NCBI GenBank assembly: GCA_965215115.1
Contig: OZ244050.1
Location: 3,658,001 to 3,722,000, forward strand
From: CALDTK01 sp965215115
Lineage (GTDB): Bacteria > Bacteroidota > Bacteroidia > Chitinophagales > Saprospiraceae
Direction of reading: 5' to 3'
Length of the DNA: 64,000 nucleotides
Below the pieces are notes generated by a model that saw only the letters and a list, made by a program, of their open reading frames with translations, had not been told where the DNA came from and did no database searches. Position numbers and translations under genes: made by a program. Each line of letters begins with the position of its first letter. The first letter of the stretch is position 1. Positions 33,887 to 43,500 of this stretch are shown piece after piece.

Positions 33887-34651
33887 ATGGCTTTGAGAGA
33901 GGAGTTGCGGGTGCAGGGGGACTGGCTGTTTCGCTACCGCTCTTACCTGCCGCTGGCGATCGTCGCGGTCGGGGTGCTGGCTTTCTTGGACGCCTTTCGG
34001 CAAAACCCTGCCGTCGCCGACTACAGTAGCGGTTGGAGGAATCTGGCGTGGTTGGCCGTGGGACTTCTCGGGCTCGGCATCCGCATCCACGCCGTCGGCC
34101 ACGCGGCGCCGCACACGTCCGGTCGCAACACGGACGGCGGACAGATCGCGAACCAGATCAACCGGACGGGGCTGTACTCGCTCGTGCGCCACCCGCTCTA
34201 CGTCGGCAACTTCTTCATGTGGCTGGCGGCGGCGGGCTTCACGCACAACTGGTGGTTCGTGCTGGCCTTCGCGTTCTTCTACGTCGTCTACTACGAGCGG
34301 ATCATCTACGCCGAGGAGGCCTACCTGATCGCGCACTACGGGGAGGCCTACACGCGGTGGTCGAGCGAGACCCCGGCGGTCGTCCCGGACTTCAGGTTTT
34401 GGCGAAAGCCGGCCTATCCTTCCGACTGGAAGCGGGTGCTCAAGCGGGAGAAGTCGGGTCTGGCGAATTTAGTGACGCTAGGGTTCTTCTTCCACCTGTT
34501 GAGTGGCTTCCTGGGCGACTTTTCTGTACTGACCCGCGGGACGTGGTGGCTGTACTCGCTCATCGGGGCCTGGGCGCTGCTGCTTGTGATCAAGCTCGTG
34601 CAGAAGCGCACGGACCTGTTGAAGGAGACGGCGGTGCAGGGGGAGATTTAA
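33887..34651 (+). CDS. ICMT-like methyltransferase family membrane protein
   Basis: A 254-residue integral membrane protein of the isoprenylcysteine carboxyl methyltransferase/PEMT-like family; some members methylate lipid A phosphate. Segments at about 23-40, 53-70, 105-140 and 200-235 are hydrophobic. The SAM-binding motif is GLYSLVRHPLYVGNFFMWL (about 103-121) with YYERIIYAEEAYL and HYGEAYTRW. A mini-hairpin copy at 34395-34410 encodes FRFWRKP. The start is ATG 33887, after the minisatellite. The substrate (lipid A phosphate, isoprenyl or other lipid) is not resolvable by sequence reading. Confidence 0.85.
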   Translation: MALREELRVQGDWLFRYRSYLPLAIVAVGVLAFLDAFRQNPAVADYSSGWRNLAWLAVGLLGLGIRIHAVGHAAPHTSGRNTDGGQIANQINRTGLYSLVRHPLYVGNFFMWLAAAGFTHNWWFVLAFAFFYVVYYERIIYAEEAYLIAHYGEAYTRWSSETPAVVPDFRFWRKPAYPSDWKRVLKREKSGLANLVTLGFFFHLLSGFLGDFSVLTRGTWWLYSLIGAWALLLVIKLVQKRTDLLKETAVQGEI

Positions 34652-35128
34652 GTGGCTTGGCGAGACAGTGTAGGGGGCGTGTTTGCCTGGCTCCGCCAGG
34701 TGCGGGCACGCCCAACGGCTGTAGACCTGGCGGAGCCAGGCAAACACGGCTCGCCAAACGCGCGCACGGCCGCTCGGCGAGACGGTGCACGAGACGTGTT
34801 TGCTTGCTTAGAGAAGGGGCCCCCACCCCATCTCACGCTGCCAGGTGCGGGCACGTCCAACGGCTGTGGACCTGGCGGAGCCAGGCAAACACGGCTCGCC
34901 AAACGCGCGCACAGTTGCTCGACGAGACGGTGCACGAGACGTGTTTGCCTGCTTAGAGAAGGGGCCCCCACCCCATCTCACGCTGCCAGGTGCGGGCACG
35001 TCCAACGGCTGTAGACCTGGCGGAGCCAGGCAAACACGGCTAGCCAAACGCGCGCACAGCCGCTCGGCGAGACGGTGCACAGGCCATGTTTGCCTGCTTA
35101 GAGAAGGGGCCCCGCCCCCCAACAGCCG
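34652..35128. repeat. REP/BIME-like repeat cluster, left side of the RAYT gene
   Basis: Three full units and a half unit, with cores at 34679-34747, 34796-34892, 34941-35037 and a start at 35095. In the first unit the 23-base arms 34679-34701 and 34725-34747 are perfectly complementary and the loop ends in GTAG. In the next units the left hairpin tip is replaced by a longer segment with GGGGCCCC. Units are joined by a conserved spacer (GGCTCGCCAAACGCGCGCAC and GAGACGGTGCACGAGAC). No gene is credible here. Confidence 0.9.
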
Positions 35129-35788
35129 CTATAGTGCAATACCCAATTCTTGTGCTTTCGCCAAGCACCGCCCGTCCACATAGGTATTCCCCCAGGCCGT
35201 CCAGTCGCCTACCAATCCTGCCTTAACGGGATTCTTTAGTACATAAGCCAATACCGCCCAGAATGTGCCGGGCCGCACGTACCGATCGAAGAAGCCAGTA
35301 TCCCACATCGTGTTCTCGAAATGACAGACACGTTTGATCTCGTTGCTCGTAAAGGACTTGTGTTTACGTACCACCCCGCCCATTCTCACGGGCGCGCGTC
35401 CGTCGACACCCCGGAGCAAAACATGTACATGGTTACCCATTACGCAAATGGCGTACACGACGAGTAGGCCGCGCTCTTGCATATTGAGCCAACTATCGAT
35501 CACTAGCTGAGCTGCCTGACCATCCTTTAGGATATACTTCGACTGATCTTGCGCATCGAGGAGCGCATCATATACGTAAAGGTGTTCTTCGAGCACCCGT
35601 TGGAGGGCCTCCGCCTGCGCCGTTCCTGCCTTTCGGAGCGCCTTGATGTCGTGTGCCAACTCATCGCTGAGCTTACGGAGTTCCATCACGGGGGCACAAT
35701 CGTGGACGCGGTAGACCACGTGGACGGGGATCGCGCCGAGGTAGCAGTGCGGGATGTCACGGATTGTCCAGTAGAGGGCCATGTCCAT
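35129..35788 (-). CDS. REP-associated tyrosine transposase (RAYT), IS200/IS605-like
   Basis: A 219-residue Y1 transposase-like protein. The HUH motif is NHVHVLL with His120 and His122, followed by helical segments, and a candidate nucleophile Tyr at about 187 lies in LAYVLKNPVKAGLV. Such genes cut and join single-stranded DNA at REP hairpins and help spread these repeats. REP-like clusters lie on both sides (34652-35128 and 35820-36320), as expected for a RAYT locus. The start is ATG 35788, with an alternative at 35782. It looks intact. Confidence 0.9.
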   Translation of the reverse strand: MDMALYWTIRDIPHCYLGAIPVHVVYRVHDCAPVMELRKLSDELAHDIKALRKAGTAQAEALQRVLEEHLYVYDALLDAQDQSKYILKDGQAAQLVIDSWLNMQERGLLVVYAICVMGNHVHVLLRGVDGRAPVRMGGVVRKHKSFTSNEIKRVCHFENTMWDTGFFDRYVRPGTFWAVLAYVLKNPVKAGLVGDWTAWGNTYVDGRCLAKAQELGIAL

Positions 35789-35819
35789 GCGAGGAAGGTA
35801 GGCTTAATAAGTGGAAAGC

Positions 35820-36320
35820 CGGAGCACGGGCCGTGTTTGCCTGCTTGGGGAAGGGGCCCCTTCCGCATCTCAAGCTGCCAGGTGCGGGCACGTTTAACGA
35901 GTGGGCACGTCTATCGGCGGTGAACCTGGCGGAGCCAGGCAAACACGGCTCTGCAGACGCGCGCACGGCGGCTAGGCGAGACGGTGCACGAGACGTGTTT
36001 GCCTGGCTCCGCCAGGTGCGGGCACGTCCAACGCGCGGGCGCGTCCACCGGCTGTGGACCTGGCGGAGCCAGGCAAACACGGCTGTACAGACGCGCGCAC
36101 GGCGGCTAGACGAGACGGTGCACGAGACGTGTTTGCCTGGCTCCGCCAGGTACGGCCACGTCCGACGCGCGGGCGCGTCCACCGGCTGTGGACCTGGCGG
36201 AGCCAGTCAAACACGGCTGTACAGACGCGCGTACGGCGGCTAGGCGAGACGGTGCACGAGACGTGTTTGCCTGCTTAGAGAAGGCCCCCCCACCACACGC
36301 TGCCAGGTACGGGCACGCCT
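35820..36320. repeat. REP/BIME-like repeat cluster, right side of the RAYT gene
   Basis: Units with cores at 35833-35946, 35995-36080 and 36129-36214 and a final half unit from 36263. They share the CCTGGCGGAGCCAGG hairpin with the left cluster and carry an extra GCGCGGGCGCGTCC segment in the loop. One right arm (36201-36214) has a T for G change. Both the short-tip and the GGGGCCCC-tip versions are present. The region up to the aminotransferase stop at 36337 holds no gene. Confidence 0.9.
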
Positions 36321-36336
36321 CGCCGTGCCATCCCGC

Positions 36337-37551
36337 CTACCCCAGTCTCCCTACCGCTTCCTTCATGCGCCTGGCCGCCTCCCGCAGCTGCGCCTCGCTG
36401 GCGGCGAAGCTGAGCCGTAGGCACGCGTCGCTGCCGAAGTCGGTGCCGGCGACGCAGGCGACGTGGGCCTCTTCGAGGAGGTACATCGCGAGATCGTCGG
36501 CGTTCGCGATCGTGGTGTCGCCGTGGGACTTGCCGAACAGGGCACTCACGTCCGGAAAGAGGTAGAAGGCCCCCGTCGGGGTGTTGGCCCGGAAGCCCGG
36601 GATGTCGTTGACGAGGCCGACCATCAGGTCGCGGCGCCGGCGGAAGGCGGCGCACATGTCGCGCGTCGGGGTCTGGTCGCCGTCGAGGGCGTCGGCGGCG
36701 GCGCGCTGGGCGAAGGCGTTGGCCCCGGACGTGATCTGGCCCTGGACCTTCGTGCAGGCCTTCGCGAGCCACAGCGGCGCGCCGACGTACCCGAGGCGCC
36801 AACCCGTCATCGCGTAACCCTTCGCGAAGCCGTTGATCGTCACCGTGCGCTCGTACATGCCGGGCAGCGACGCGAAGCTCACGTGCTCCTCGCCGTAGTG
36901 GATGTGCTCGTAGATCTCGTCGGCGAGGACGAGGACATCGGGGAAGTCCTCGAGTGTTTTGGCGAAAGCCTCCAGGTCGGCGCGCGAGTACACCGAACCC
37001 GTCGGATTGCAGGGCGAACTGAAGATCACGAAGCGGGTACGTTCCGTGATGGCGGCGGCGAGTTGCTCGGGCTGGACCTTGAAGTCGGTCTCGATGCCGG
37101 CGCGCAAGCCCACGGCCGTGGCGCCGGTGAGTTCGATCTGCGCGAAGTAGCTCACCCAGTCCGGCGCGAGCACGATGGCCTCGTCGCCGGGGTCGAGGAC
37201 GGCCAGGCAGACGTTGGCGATGGACTGCTTGGCGCCGTTGCTCACGACGACCTGCTCGGCGGAGTACTTCAGGCCATTCTCGCGCTCGAACTTGCGGCTG
37301 ATCGCGTCGCGCAACTCCTGCAGGCCGTTGACGGGGGTGTACTTCGTGAACCCTTCGTCGAGGGCCCGCTTGGCGGCCTCCTTGATGTAGTCGGGCGTGT
37401 CGAAGTCGGGTTCGCCGAGGCTTAAGCTGATGACATCCGCGCCCTCGGCGGCGAGCTCGCGGGCCATGCGGGCCATGGCGAGGGTCGAGCTCTCGGACAT
37501 GAGGCGCAGGCGTTCGGAGAGGTGTTGACGGGGTGGCGCGAGGGTGGTCAT
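36337..37551 (-). CDS. Pyridoxal phosphate-dependent aminotransferase, aspartate aminotransferase class I
   Basis: A 404-residue fold-type I aminotransferase, probably aspartate or aromatic amino acid transaminase. Family blocks are SLSLGEPDFDTP (about 43-54), YTPVNGLQELR, VVVSNGAKQS, FSSPCNPTGSVYSR (about 178-191) and LADEIYEHIHY. The PLP lysine is Lys244 in INGFAKGYAMTGWRLGY, and the C-terminal carboxylate-binding Arg lies in ACLRLSFAAS. A mini-hairpin copy at 36956-36970 encodes AFAKT. It is divergent from the acyl-CoA carboxylase gene and follows the REP cluster. Confidence 0.93.
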   Translation of the reverse strand: MTTLAPPRQHLSERLRLMSESSTLAMARMARELAAEGADVISLSLGEPDFDTPDYIKEAAKRALDEGFTKYTPVNGLQELRDAISRKFERENGLKYSAEQVVVSNGAKQSIANVCLAVLDPGDEAIVLAPDWVSYFAQIELTGATAVGLRAGIETDFKVQPEQLAAAITERTRFVIFSSPCNPTGSVYSRADLEAFAKTLEDFPDVLVLADEIYEHIHYGEEHVSFASLPGMYERTVTINGFAKGYAMTGWRLGYVGAPLWLAKACTKVQGQITSGANAFAQRAAADALDGDQTPTRDMCAAFRRRRDLMVGLVNDIPGFRANTPTGAFYLFPDVSALFGKSHGDTTIANADDLAMYLLEEAHVACVAGTDFGSDACLRLSFAASEAQLREAARRMKEAVGRLG

Positions 37552-37605
37552 GCGGGCGAAGGTACATTGGGGTTCGCAGCGGCCTGACGGCTACCTTGAC
37601 CCCCG

Positions 37606-39147
37606 ATGCAGGATAAGATTCAACGGCTCCGCGACCTCCGCGACGAGGCCCGCGCGGGCGGGGGCCAGGCGCGCCTCGACAAACAACACGACAAGGGACA
37701 GCTCACCGCCCGCGAGCGCATCGAGCTCCTGTTCGACCCGGGCACCTTCCAGGAGATGGGGATGCTGGTCGAGCACCGGACCACGGACTTCGGTCTCGCG
37801 GGGCAGGTCTTCCTCGGGGACGGCGTCGTGACGGGCTACGGCCAGGTGGACGGGCGCCTCGTGTACGCCTTCGCGCAGGACTTCACGGTTTTTGGCGGAA
37901 GCCTCTCCGAAACGCACGCCGAGAAAATCTGTAAGGTGATGGACCTGGCGGTTCGCAATCGCGCGCCGTTCGTGGGGCTGAATGACTCCGGTGGGGCACG
38001 GATACAGGAGGGCGTACGCTCACTCGGCGGCTACGCGGACATCTTCTACCGCAACGTACAGGCCTCCGGGCAGATCCCGCAGATCTCGGCGATCATGGGG
38101 CCGTGCGCGGGCGGCGCGGTGTACTCCCCGGCGATGACCGACTTTACGCTGATGGTGGAGGGGACGAGCTACATGTTCGTGACCGGGCCGAACGTCGTCA
38201 AGACGGTGACCAACGAGTCGGTGACGAGCGAAGAACTCGGCGGGGCCCACGCCCACGCCACCAAGTCGGGCGTCACGCACCTCACCTCGCCGAACGACGT
38301 GGCCTGTCTAGTGCAACTGCGGCGCCTGCTGGGCTACCTACCGTCGAGTTGCGACGAACAGCCGCCGGTCCGCGAGGTCACCTTGGGCGATGAACTGCGT
38401 CCGCAGCTCCAGGCGATGGTCCCGGCGGCGGCCAACCAGCCGTACGACATGACCGAGGTCGCGCGCGCGATCGTGGACGAGGACTCGTGGCTGGAGGTGC
38501 ACCCGGAGTTCGCGACCAACATCGTGACGGCCTTCGCGCGGATCGGCGGGCGGGTCGTGGGCATCGTCGGGAATCAACCGATGAGCATGGCGGGGGTGCT
38601 GGACGTGGACTCGAGCCGCAAGGGCGCGCGCTTCGTGCGGACGTGTGACTGCTTCAATATCCCGCTGCTGGTCTTGGTGGACGTGCCGGGGTTCCTGCCC
38701 GGCACCGACCAGGAATGGCGCGGGATCATCACGCACGGCGCGAAACTCCTGTACGCTTTCTCGGAGGCGACCGTGCCCCGGATCACGCTTATCACGCGCA
38801 AGGCCTACGGCGGGGCCTACGACGTGATGAACTCCAAGCACATCGGCGCCGACTACAACTTCGCCTGGCCGACGGCCGAGATCGCGGTGATGGGGGCGAA
38901 GGGCGCGAGCGAGATCATCTTCCGGCGCGAGATCCAGTCCGCCAAGGATCCGGTGGCGAAGTTGGCCGAGAAGGAGGCCGAGTACGCCGAGCAGTTCGCG
39001 CACCCGTACCGCGCGGCGGCGCGGGGCTTCGTGGACGAGGTCATCGAGCCGGCGCAGACGCGGCGGACCTTGCTGCGGGCCTTTGCGTCGCTGCGGCACA
39101 AGCGCGTGGAGCCGGTGCGGCGCAAGCATGGCAATATTCCGTTGTAG
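37606..39147 (+). CDS. Acyl-CoA carboxylase beta subunit (propionyl/methylmalonyl-CoA carboxyltransferase type)
   Basis: A 513-residue carboxyltransferase subunit that moves CO2 between biotin and acyl-CoA. The N-terminal half has RLDKQHDKGQLTARERIELL and GGSLSETHAEKICKVMDLA. The oxyanion-hole blocks are GLNDSGGARIQEG (about 125-137) and MGPCAGGAVYSPA in the first half, and DVPGFLPGTDQEWRGIITHG with RKAYGGAYDVM in the second. No biotin carboxylase gene is adjacent. The substrate is probably propionyl-CoA by similarity. A variant mini-hairpin (37887-37903) lies in frame. Confidence 0.93.
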   Translation: MQDKIQRLRDLRDEARAGGGQARLDKQHDKGQLTARERIELLFDPGTFQEMGMLVEHRTTDFGLAGQVFLGDGVVTGYGQVDGRLVYAFAQDFTVFGGSLSETHAEKICKVMDLAVRNRAPFVGLNDSGGARIQEGVRSLGGYADIFYRNVQASGQIPQISAIMGPCAGGAVYSPAMTDFTLMVEGTSYMFVTGPNVVKTVTNESVTSEELGGAHAHATKSGVTHLTSPNDVACLVQLRRLLGYLPSSCDEQPPVREVTLGDELRPQLQAMVPAAANQPYDMTEVARAIVDEDSWLEVHPEFATNIVTAFARIGGRVVGIVGNQPMSMAGVLDVDSSRKGARFVRTCDCFNIPLLVLVDVPGFLPGTDQEWRGIITHGAKLLYAFSEATVPRITLITRKAYGGAYDVMNSKHIGADYNFAWPTAEIAVMGAKGASEIIFRREIQSAKDPVAKLAEKEAEYAEQFAHPYRAAARGFVDEVIEPAQTRRTLLRAFASLRHKRVEPVRRKHGNIPL

Positions 39148-39250
39148 GGTGTGGGGTGCCTGGGTGCCTGGGTGCTTGGGTGCTTGGGTGCTGGGTGCCT
39201 GGGTGCCTGGGTGCTTGGGTGCGGGGTGCTTGGGTGCCTGGGTGCGGGGT
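39147..39250 (+). repeat. G-rich minisatellite with GGTGCCTG / GGTGCTTG units
   Basis: About a dozen 7- to 8-base units (GGTGCCTG, GGTGCTTG, GGTGCGGG) begin at the stop of the carboxylase gene. It is the same repeat type as 33793-33856. The unit order differs, so slippage is likely. Confidence 0.85.
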
Positions 39251-39273
39251 TACTTCGCTTTGGCCTAGCTCAT

Positions 39274-39288
39274 GTTTTGGCGAACGCC
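39274..39288 (+). repeat. Variant mini-hairpin motif (GAAC loop)
   Basis: GTTTTGGCGAACGCC lies between the minisatellite and the DUF2945 gene. The GGC/GCC stem is kept while the loop differs from GNRA. Confidence 0.7.
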
Positions 39289-39315
39289 GCCCGTCAAGTT
39301 GATGTTACGACGGGC

Positions 39316-39525
39316 ATGATACGTAAAGGAAGCAAGGTCAAGTGGAGCTGGGGCAATGGCACCGCCGAGGGGAAGGTCAAGGAGACTTTCGATAAGGAAG
39401 TCACGCGGAAGCTGCAGGGCTCGGAGGTGACGCGCAAGGGCTCCAAGGACGACAAGGCCCTCCTCATCGAGCAGGAGGACGGTGACGAGGTGCTGAAGCT
39501 CCAGAGCGAAGTGGAGAAGGCGTGA
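39316..39525 (+). CDS. DUF2945 (hypervirulence-associated TUDOR-like) protein
   Basis: A 69-residue protein beginning MIRKGSKVKWSWGNGTAEGKV. The SH3/TUDOR-like DUF2945 pattern (a basic beta-rich start, EVTRKLQGSEVTRKGSKDD in the middle, LIEQEDGDEVLKLQSEVEKA at the end) covers the whole length. The start is ATG 39316; the frame to 39151 is inside the minisatellite. Members are widespread small proteins of unknown role, sometimes stress-linked. It is followed by a strong hairpin at 39542-39588. Confidence 0.85.
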   Translation: MIRKGSKVKWSWGNGTAEGKVKETFDKEVTRKLQGSEVTRKGSKDDKALLIEQEDGDEVLKLQSEVEKA

Positions 39526-39541
39526 AATCTGAAAAGTGGAA

Positions 39542-39588
39542 AGCGGCGAGTCGAAAGTGCGAATAGGCCATTCGACTGTGTCGCCGCT
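39542..39588 (+). terminator. Hairpin between the DUF2945 gene and the small acidic gene
   Basis: AGCGGCGA at 39542 and TCGCCGCT ending at 39588 form the outer stem, and GTCGAA/TTCGAC extends it inward. There is no T-run, so it could be a terminator or an attenuator. Confidence 0.5.
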
Positions 39589-39641
39589 CAACAATGCGTA
39601 CCTAAACGCAATTACGTCCTCGAACGCCAAAGCCACCGACC

Positions 39642-39812
39642 ATGAACGACGAGAAAGACCAGGCCCCCGACGCGAACAAGGCCCCCGGCCAGCAGACGCC
39701 CTCCCGGAGCTACGGCCGCCAGGACCACGCCGACGGCACCCACCAGGATGTGGAAGACGCCTCCGCGGCCGAGCACATCGGCGCCGGCAAAGCCTCCGAC
39801 GAGGAGGAGTAG
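39642..39812 (+). CDS. Small acidic hydrophilic protein, 56 residues
   Basis: A short frame from ATG 39642 to TAG 39812 encoding a 56-residue protein (MNDEKDQAPDANKAPGQQ to KASDEEE) rich in Asp, Glu, Ala, Gly and Gln. There is no signal or membrane segment, so it is probably intrinsically disordered. Small proteins of this type lie beside DUF2945 and pyridoxamine-oxidase-like genes in other Bacteroidota, often linked to general stress. I judge it real from codon-like GC pattern and placement; the family is unknown. Confidence 0.6.
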   Translation: MNDEKDQAPDANKAPGQQTPSRSYGRQDHADGTHQDVEDASAAEHIGAGKASDEEE

Positions 39813-39976
39813 CGCCCCAGGGACATCCCTGAACCACGCTCCCCCGGCCCGAGATTCCGAAATTCCTTCGGAAGCTCCAGGCGGGACTAGGTTCAACGGC
39901 CTCCGCCCGGCGCCCCCTAAACATCCCCCCGCCCCCCGACCTCCTACAAGCACACACCCACGCCCAATCCCCCCGC

Positions 39977-40471
39977 ATGACCGACCAAGATCGCCAAGCC
40001 AAGTACAAGAAACTCGTAGAAGAGATCCGCGAGTGCATGCTCGTCACCGACGACAAAACCATCGGGATCCACGCCCGCCCCATGTACCTCGCCGCCTGCG
40101 ACGACGCCGGCAAACTGTGGTTCTTCACCAATATCGACGACGCGAAGGTCGACGAGATCTACCACGACCGGACCGTGTGTTGCGCTTTCGCAAAACCTTC
40201 TGATAAGGACTACGTCTCGGCCACCGGGAAGGCGACCATCGAGCGCGACCTCGCCACCAAGAAAAAATACTACCAGAAGATGCACGACGCGTGGTTCGAC
40301 GGGCCCGAAGACCCGAAGGCCTCGCTGATCTGCGTCCACGTCCACCACGCCGAGTACTGGGAGGACAATGACTCCAGCATCATCACCTACGCCAAGATCG
40401 CGGCCACGGCCGTGTTCGGCGGCGAGGACGCCAACTACTCCGATACCGAGAACGAGAAGCTGACCCTTTAG
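39977..40471 (+). CDS. Pyridoxamine 5'-phosphate oxidase-like general stress protein
   Basis: A 164-residue FMN-binding split-barrel protein of the general-stress type (pyridox_oxase_2-like). Visible blocks are CMLVTDDKTIGIHARPMYLAA (about 20-40), LWFFTNIDDAKVDEIYHD (about 46-63) and YVSATGKATIERD (about 80-92). It probably binds a flavin and has an oxidoreductase or F420/FMN-sensing role; true PNPOx activity is unlikely. The start is ATG 39977. A strong terminator follows. Confidence 0.9.
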   Translation: MTDQDRQAKYKKLVEEIRECMLVTDDKTIGIHARPMYLAACDDAGKLWFFTNIDDAKVDEIYHDRTVCCAFAKPSDKDYVSATGKATIERDLATKKKYYQKMHDAWFDGPEDPKASLICVHVHHAEYWEDNDSSIITYAKIAATAVFGGEDANYSDTENEKLTL

Positions 40472-40497
40472 GTCCTCGTAACAAACTCGACCCAGCC

Positions 40498-40542
40498 AAG
40501 CCGACTGCTTCGCCGTTCTTTACGGGTCGGGGCAGTCGGCTT
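40498..40542 (+). terminator. Intrinsic terminator after the stress-protein gene
   Basis: AAGCCGACTGC at 40498-40508 pairs with GCAGTCGGCTT at 40532-40542 around a 23-base loop. TTTT follows only after a short gap (CACCATTTT). Confidence 0.75.
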
Positions 40543-40565
40543 CACCATTTTAAGACCTCTTCTAC

Positions 40566-43500
40566 ATGCGTATCGCCCGCATCGCACTCAAGACCCTCGC
40601 CTGGATCACCGGGATCGTCCTCGGGCTGCTCTTGCTGATCATCGTGGCGATCCAGATCCCTTCGGTTCAGAATAAAGTGTTGGCCTACGCCATCCCGACC
40701 ATCGAGGACTTGCTCGGTGGGGCGGAGGTGCGGATCGGGCACATCAACCTCGCTTTCTTCGACGCCGCGTCGGTCGAGCAAGTCTACATCGGCGACCTAC
40801 AGGGCGACACCCTCCTGTACGCCAACTACCTCAAGGCCGACATCGGGGCGTTTAGCCTCTTCGGCGGCAGTATCGTCCTCGATGAAATCAAGCTCGACGG
40901 CGCCGTGGTCAACGCCTACCAGCGCGCCGACGACGAGGCCTTCAACTACCAGTTCATCATCGATGCCTTCGCCCCGACGGACACGGTCGCCACGGACACC
41001 GCGGCGGCCGCCTTCGACATCGGCATCGGCACGGTCGACGTGACCAACACCCGCATCCGCCTGCTGGACGAGGTGGCCCGCACCGACCTCAACGTCCGCG
41101 TCGAGCGCCTCCTGACCCACATCGACGAGCTCGACCTCGAGAACCTCGCCATCGCCTTCGAGGACATCCTGGTCGAAGGGGTCGACGGGAGTTTCGTGAT
41201 CGAGGAGTTCGACGACGTGAAGGACGCCGTGCAGGGGACGGCCCTCGACACGATGGCCAGCGGCGCGACGGTCGTCACGTTCCCGACGGCCGGCTTGCCG
41301 ATCGAGATAGGCCAGCTTTCGCTAAAACGAATCAACCTTGCCTTTAGTGACGCCAACGTCGCGCGCGTGGCGCAGGGCCTCGACGCCGGCAACATCGGCA
41401 TCACCGACCTCAACGCCGAGGCGCGCGACTTCCTCTGGGACTCCACGCAGATCAAACTCGACTGGGAGTCGCTGAGCTTCCGGGAGCGCAGCGGTCTGGT
41501 GGTCGACCAACTCGGCTTCGGGCTCGCGATGACCGACAGCGGCCTGCGCGTGAGCGACTTCGAGTTCAAAACGCCGTACTCGCAGGTTTTGGCGAAAGCC
41601 GAACTCGACTACCGGAGCTTCAACCAACTCGTCGCGCTGGACCCGAACACGCAGGTATCGGCGAACTTCGACAACTCTTACGTCGCCTTCGAGGACATTA
41701 AGCTGCTGGCGCCGACGCTCTCGGAGGCCGGGATCAACCTCGACGCCGAGGGGAGCATTTACCTCAACGGCTCGATCGCGGGCGACCTCAACGAACTACA
41801 ACTCCAAGGAGTGGACGTGCGCGTGGGTCGTCAGACGGCGGTCGCGCTCTCCGGGGCGCTCATCAATCCACTCGACCCCACGGGGCTGCGCTACGACCTC
41901 AAGGTCGACCGGCTCACGAGCAGCTACGCCGACCTCAACCGCCTCACGCGGGGCTTGGAACTCCCGCGCGAACTGGCAAAATTCGGTCGCTTCAGTTTTA
42001 GCGGCAGCGTGGCCGGCACGACGACCACCTTCCAGGGGCGCAACCTCGACCTCCGCACCGACGGTCGGACGGGCTTCCGGGGGAACGTCTCGGCGCGCAA
42101 CCTCGACAACCCCGCCAAGCTCTACATCGACGCCGACGTGCGGCAACTGCGCACGCGGATGTCCGAGCTGCGGGCCTTCGTGCCGGATAGCCTCGGGGTG
42201 GACGCGATGGCCCTCGGCGACGTCGACTTCGCGGGACGCTTCAGGGGGACGCTCACCGACTTCGCCCTGAAGGGCAAGCTCAATACCTCGATCGGCTCGT
42301 CGACGCAGGACATCGTGGCCGACTTCAACTCGGACTACACCGACGGCAGCTACGCGGGCACCGTCTCGCTGGACTCGTTCAACGTCGGTCGCCTGCTGCA
42401 AGATTCGACCATCGGCAAGCTCTCGCTCGACCTCGCCGTGGACGGTTCCGGGCTCGCCGTGGAGGATGTCGTGACGACGATCGAGGGCAACGTGCGCAGC
42501 TTCTCCTACCTCGGGTACACCTACAAGGATTTCAAGATCGACGGCAACCTCGACGAGCAGCTCTTCGAAGGGCAGTTCGGGATCGACGATCCGAACATCA
42601 AGATGTCCTTCGACGGACTGGTCAACATGCGGGACTCCCTGCCGGACCTGCAGTTCACGGCGCGCATCGACACTGTCGCCCTCCAGCCGCTCGGCTTCTC
42701 GCCGACGAAGCTCGGGCTGAGCCTGGCCATCGTGAGCAACCTGCGCGGCAATACGGCCGACAACCTCATGGGTAGCCTGCGCATCGACTCGCTTACCCTG
42801 AACGACAGCGTCAAGTCCGTGCGGCTCGAGCGCATGCTCGTGCGCGCGGGCGACACCTCGGAGGGCCGTTTCCTCGTGCTCGAGTCGCCGATCCTGCGCG
42901 CGGGCATCATCGGGGACTACAATACGGCGGACATGCCGGTGCTCTTCACCAACTACGTCAATGACTTCTTCCCGATCGACGAGTACCTGAGCCCGCGGGA
43001 CAAGCCCGCCGAGCTCGCCATTGAGCCGACGCCCCAGCAGGTGATCACGGACCAGAGCTTTCGATTTTACGTGGAGGCGAGCCGCCCGGTCAGGTTCATC
43101 AACTTCTTCGACCCGAACCTCCGGCGCCTCGACACGGCCAGCTTCACCGGGACGCTCGACACGAAGGACAAGACCCTCACCGGTAACTTCTTCCTGCCCA
43201 ACCTCAACTACGACGGCACGACCGTCGATACCATCGCCCTCGACATCGGCGGGGACGCGCGCGAGATGTTGCTGGCCCTGCGGACCGCCAACATCAACGC
43301 CGGCGGACAGAAGATCGAACTCGCCCTTGCCGACCTGCGCCTCGCGGATGATTCGCTGCGCCTCGGCATCAGCGGCTACCTCGACCGCGATAGCCTGCTG
43401 TTGCGCACGGGCGTCTCCGCGTACATGAACCCGGCCGGGCGCTACGTGGTCCGCATGAACGACCTGCTCGAGGTGGCCGGGCAAAACTGGAACGTCGACC

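Noticed and set aside
34652..36320. The repeat clusters as CRISPR or as coding sequence
   Set aside because: Units are hairpins with long conserved spacers and variable length, arranged around a RAYT gene; the open frames there exist only because the repeat is GC-rich.
36337..37551. Mini-hairpin motif as a conserved protein motif (AFAKT, VLAKA)
   Set aside because: The same DNA gives five different peptides in unrelated proteins and occurs between genes, so protein-level conservation cannot explain it.
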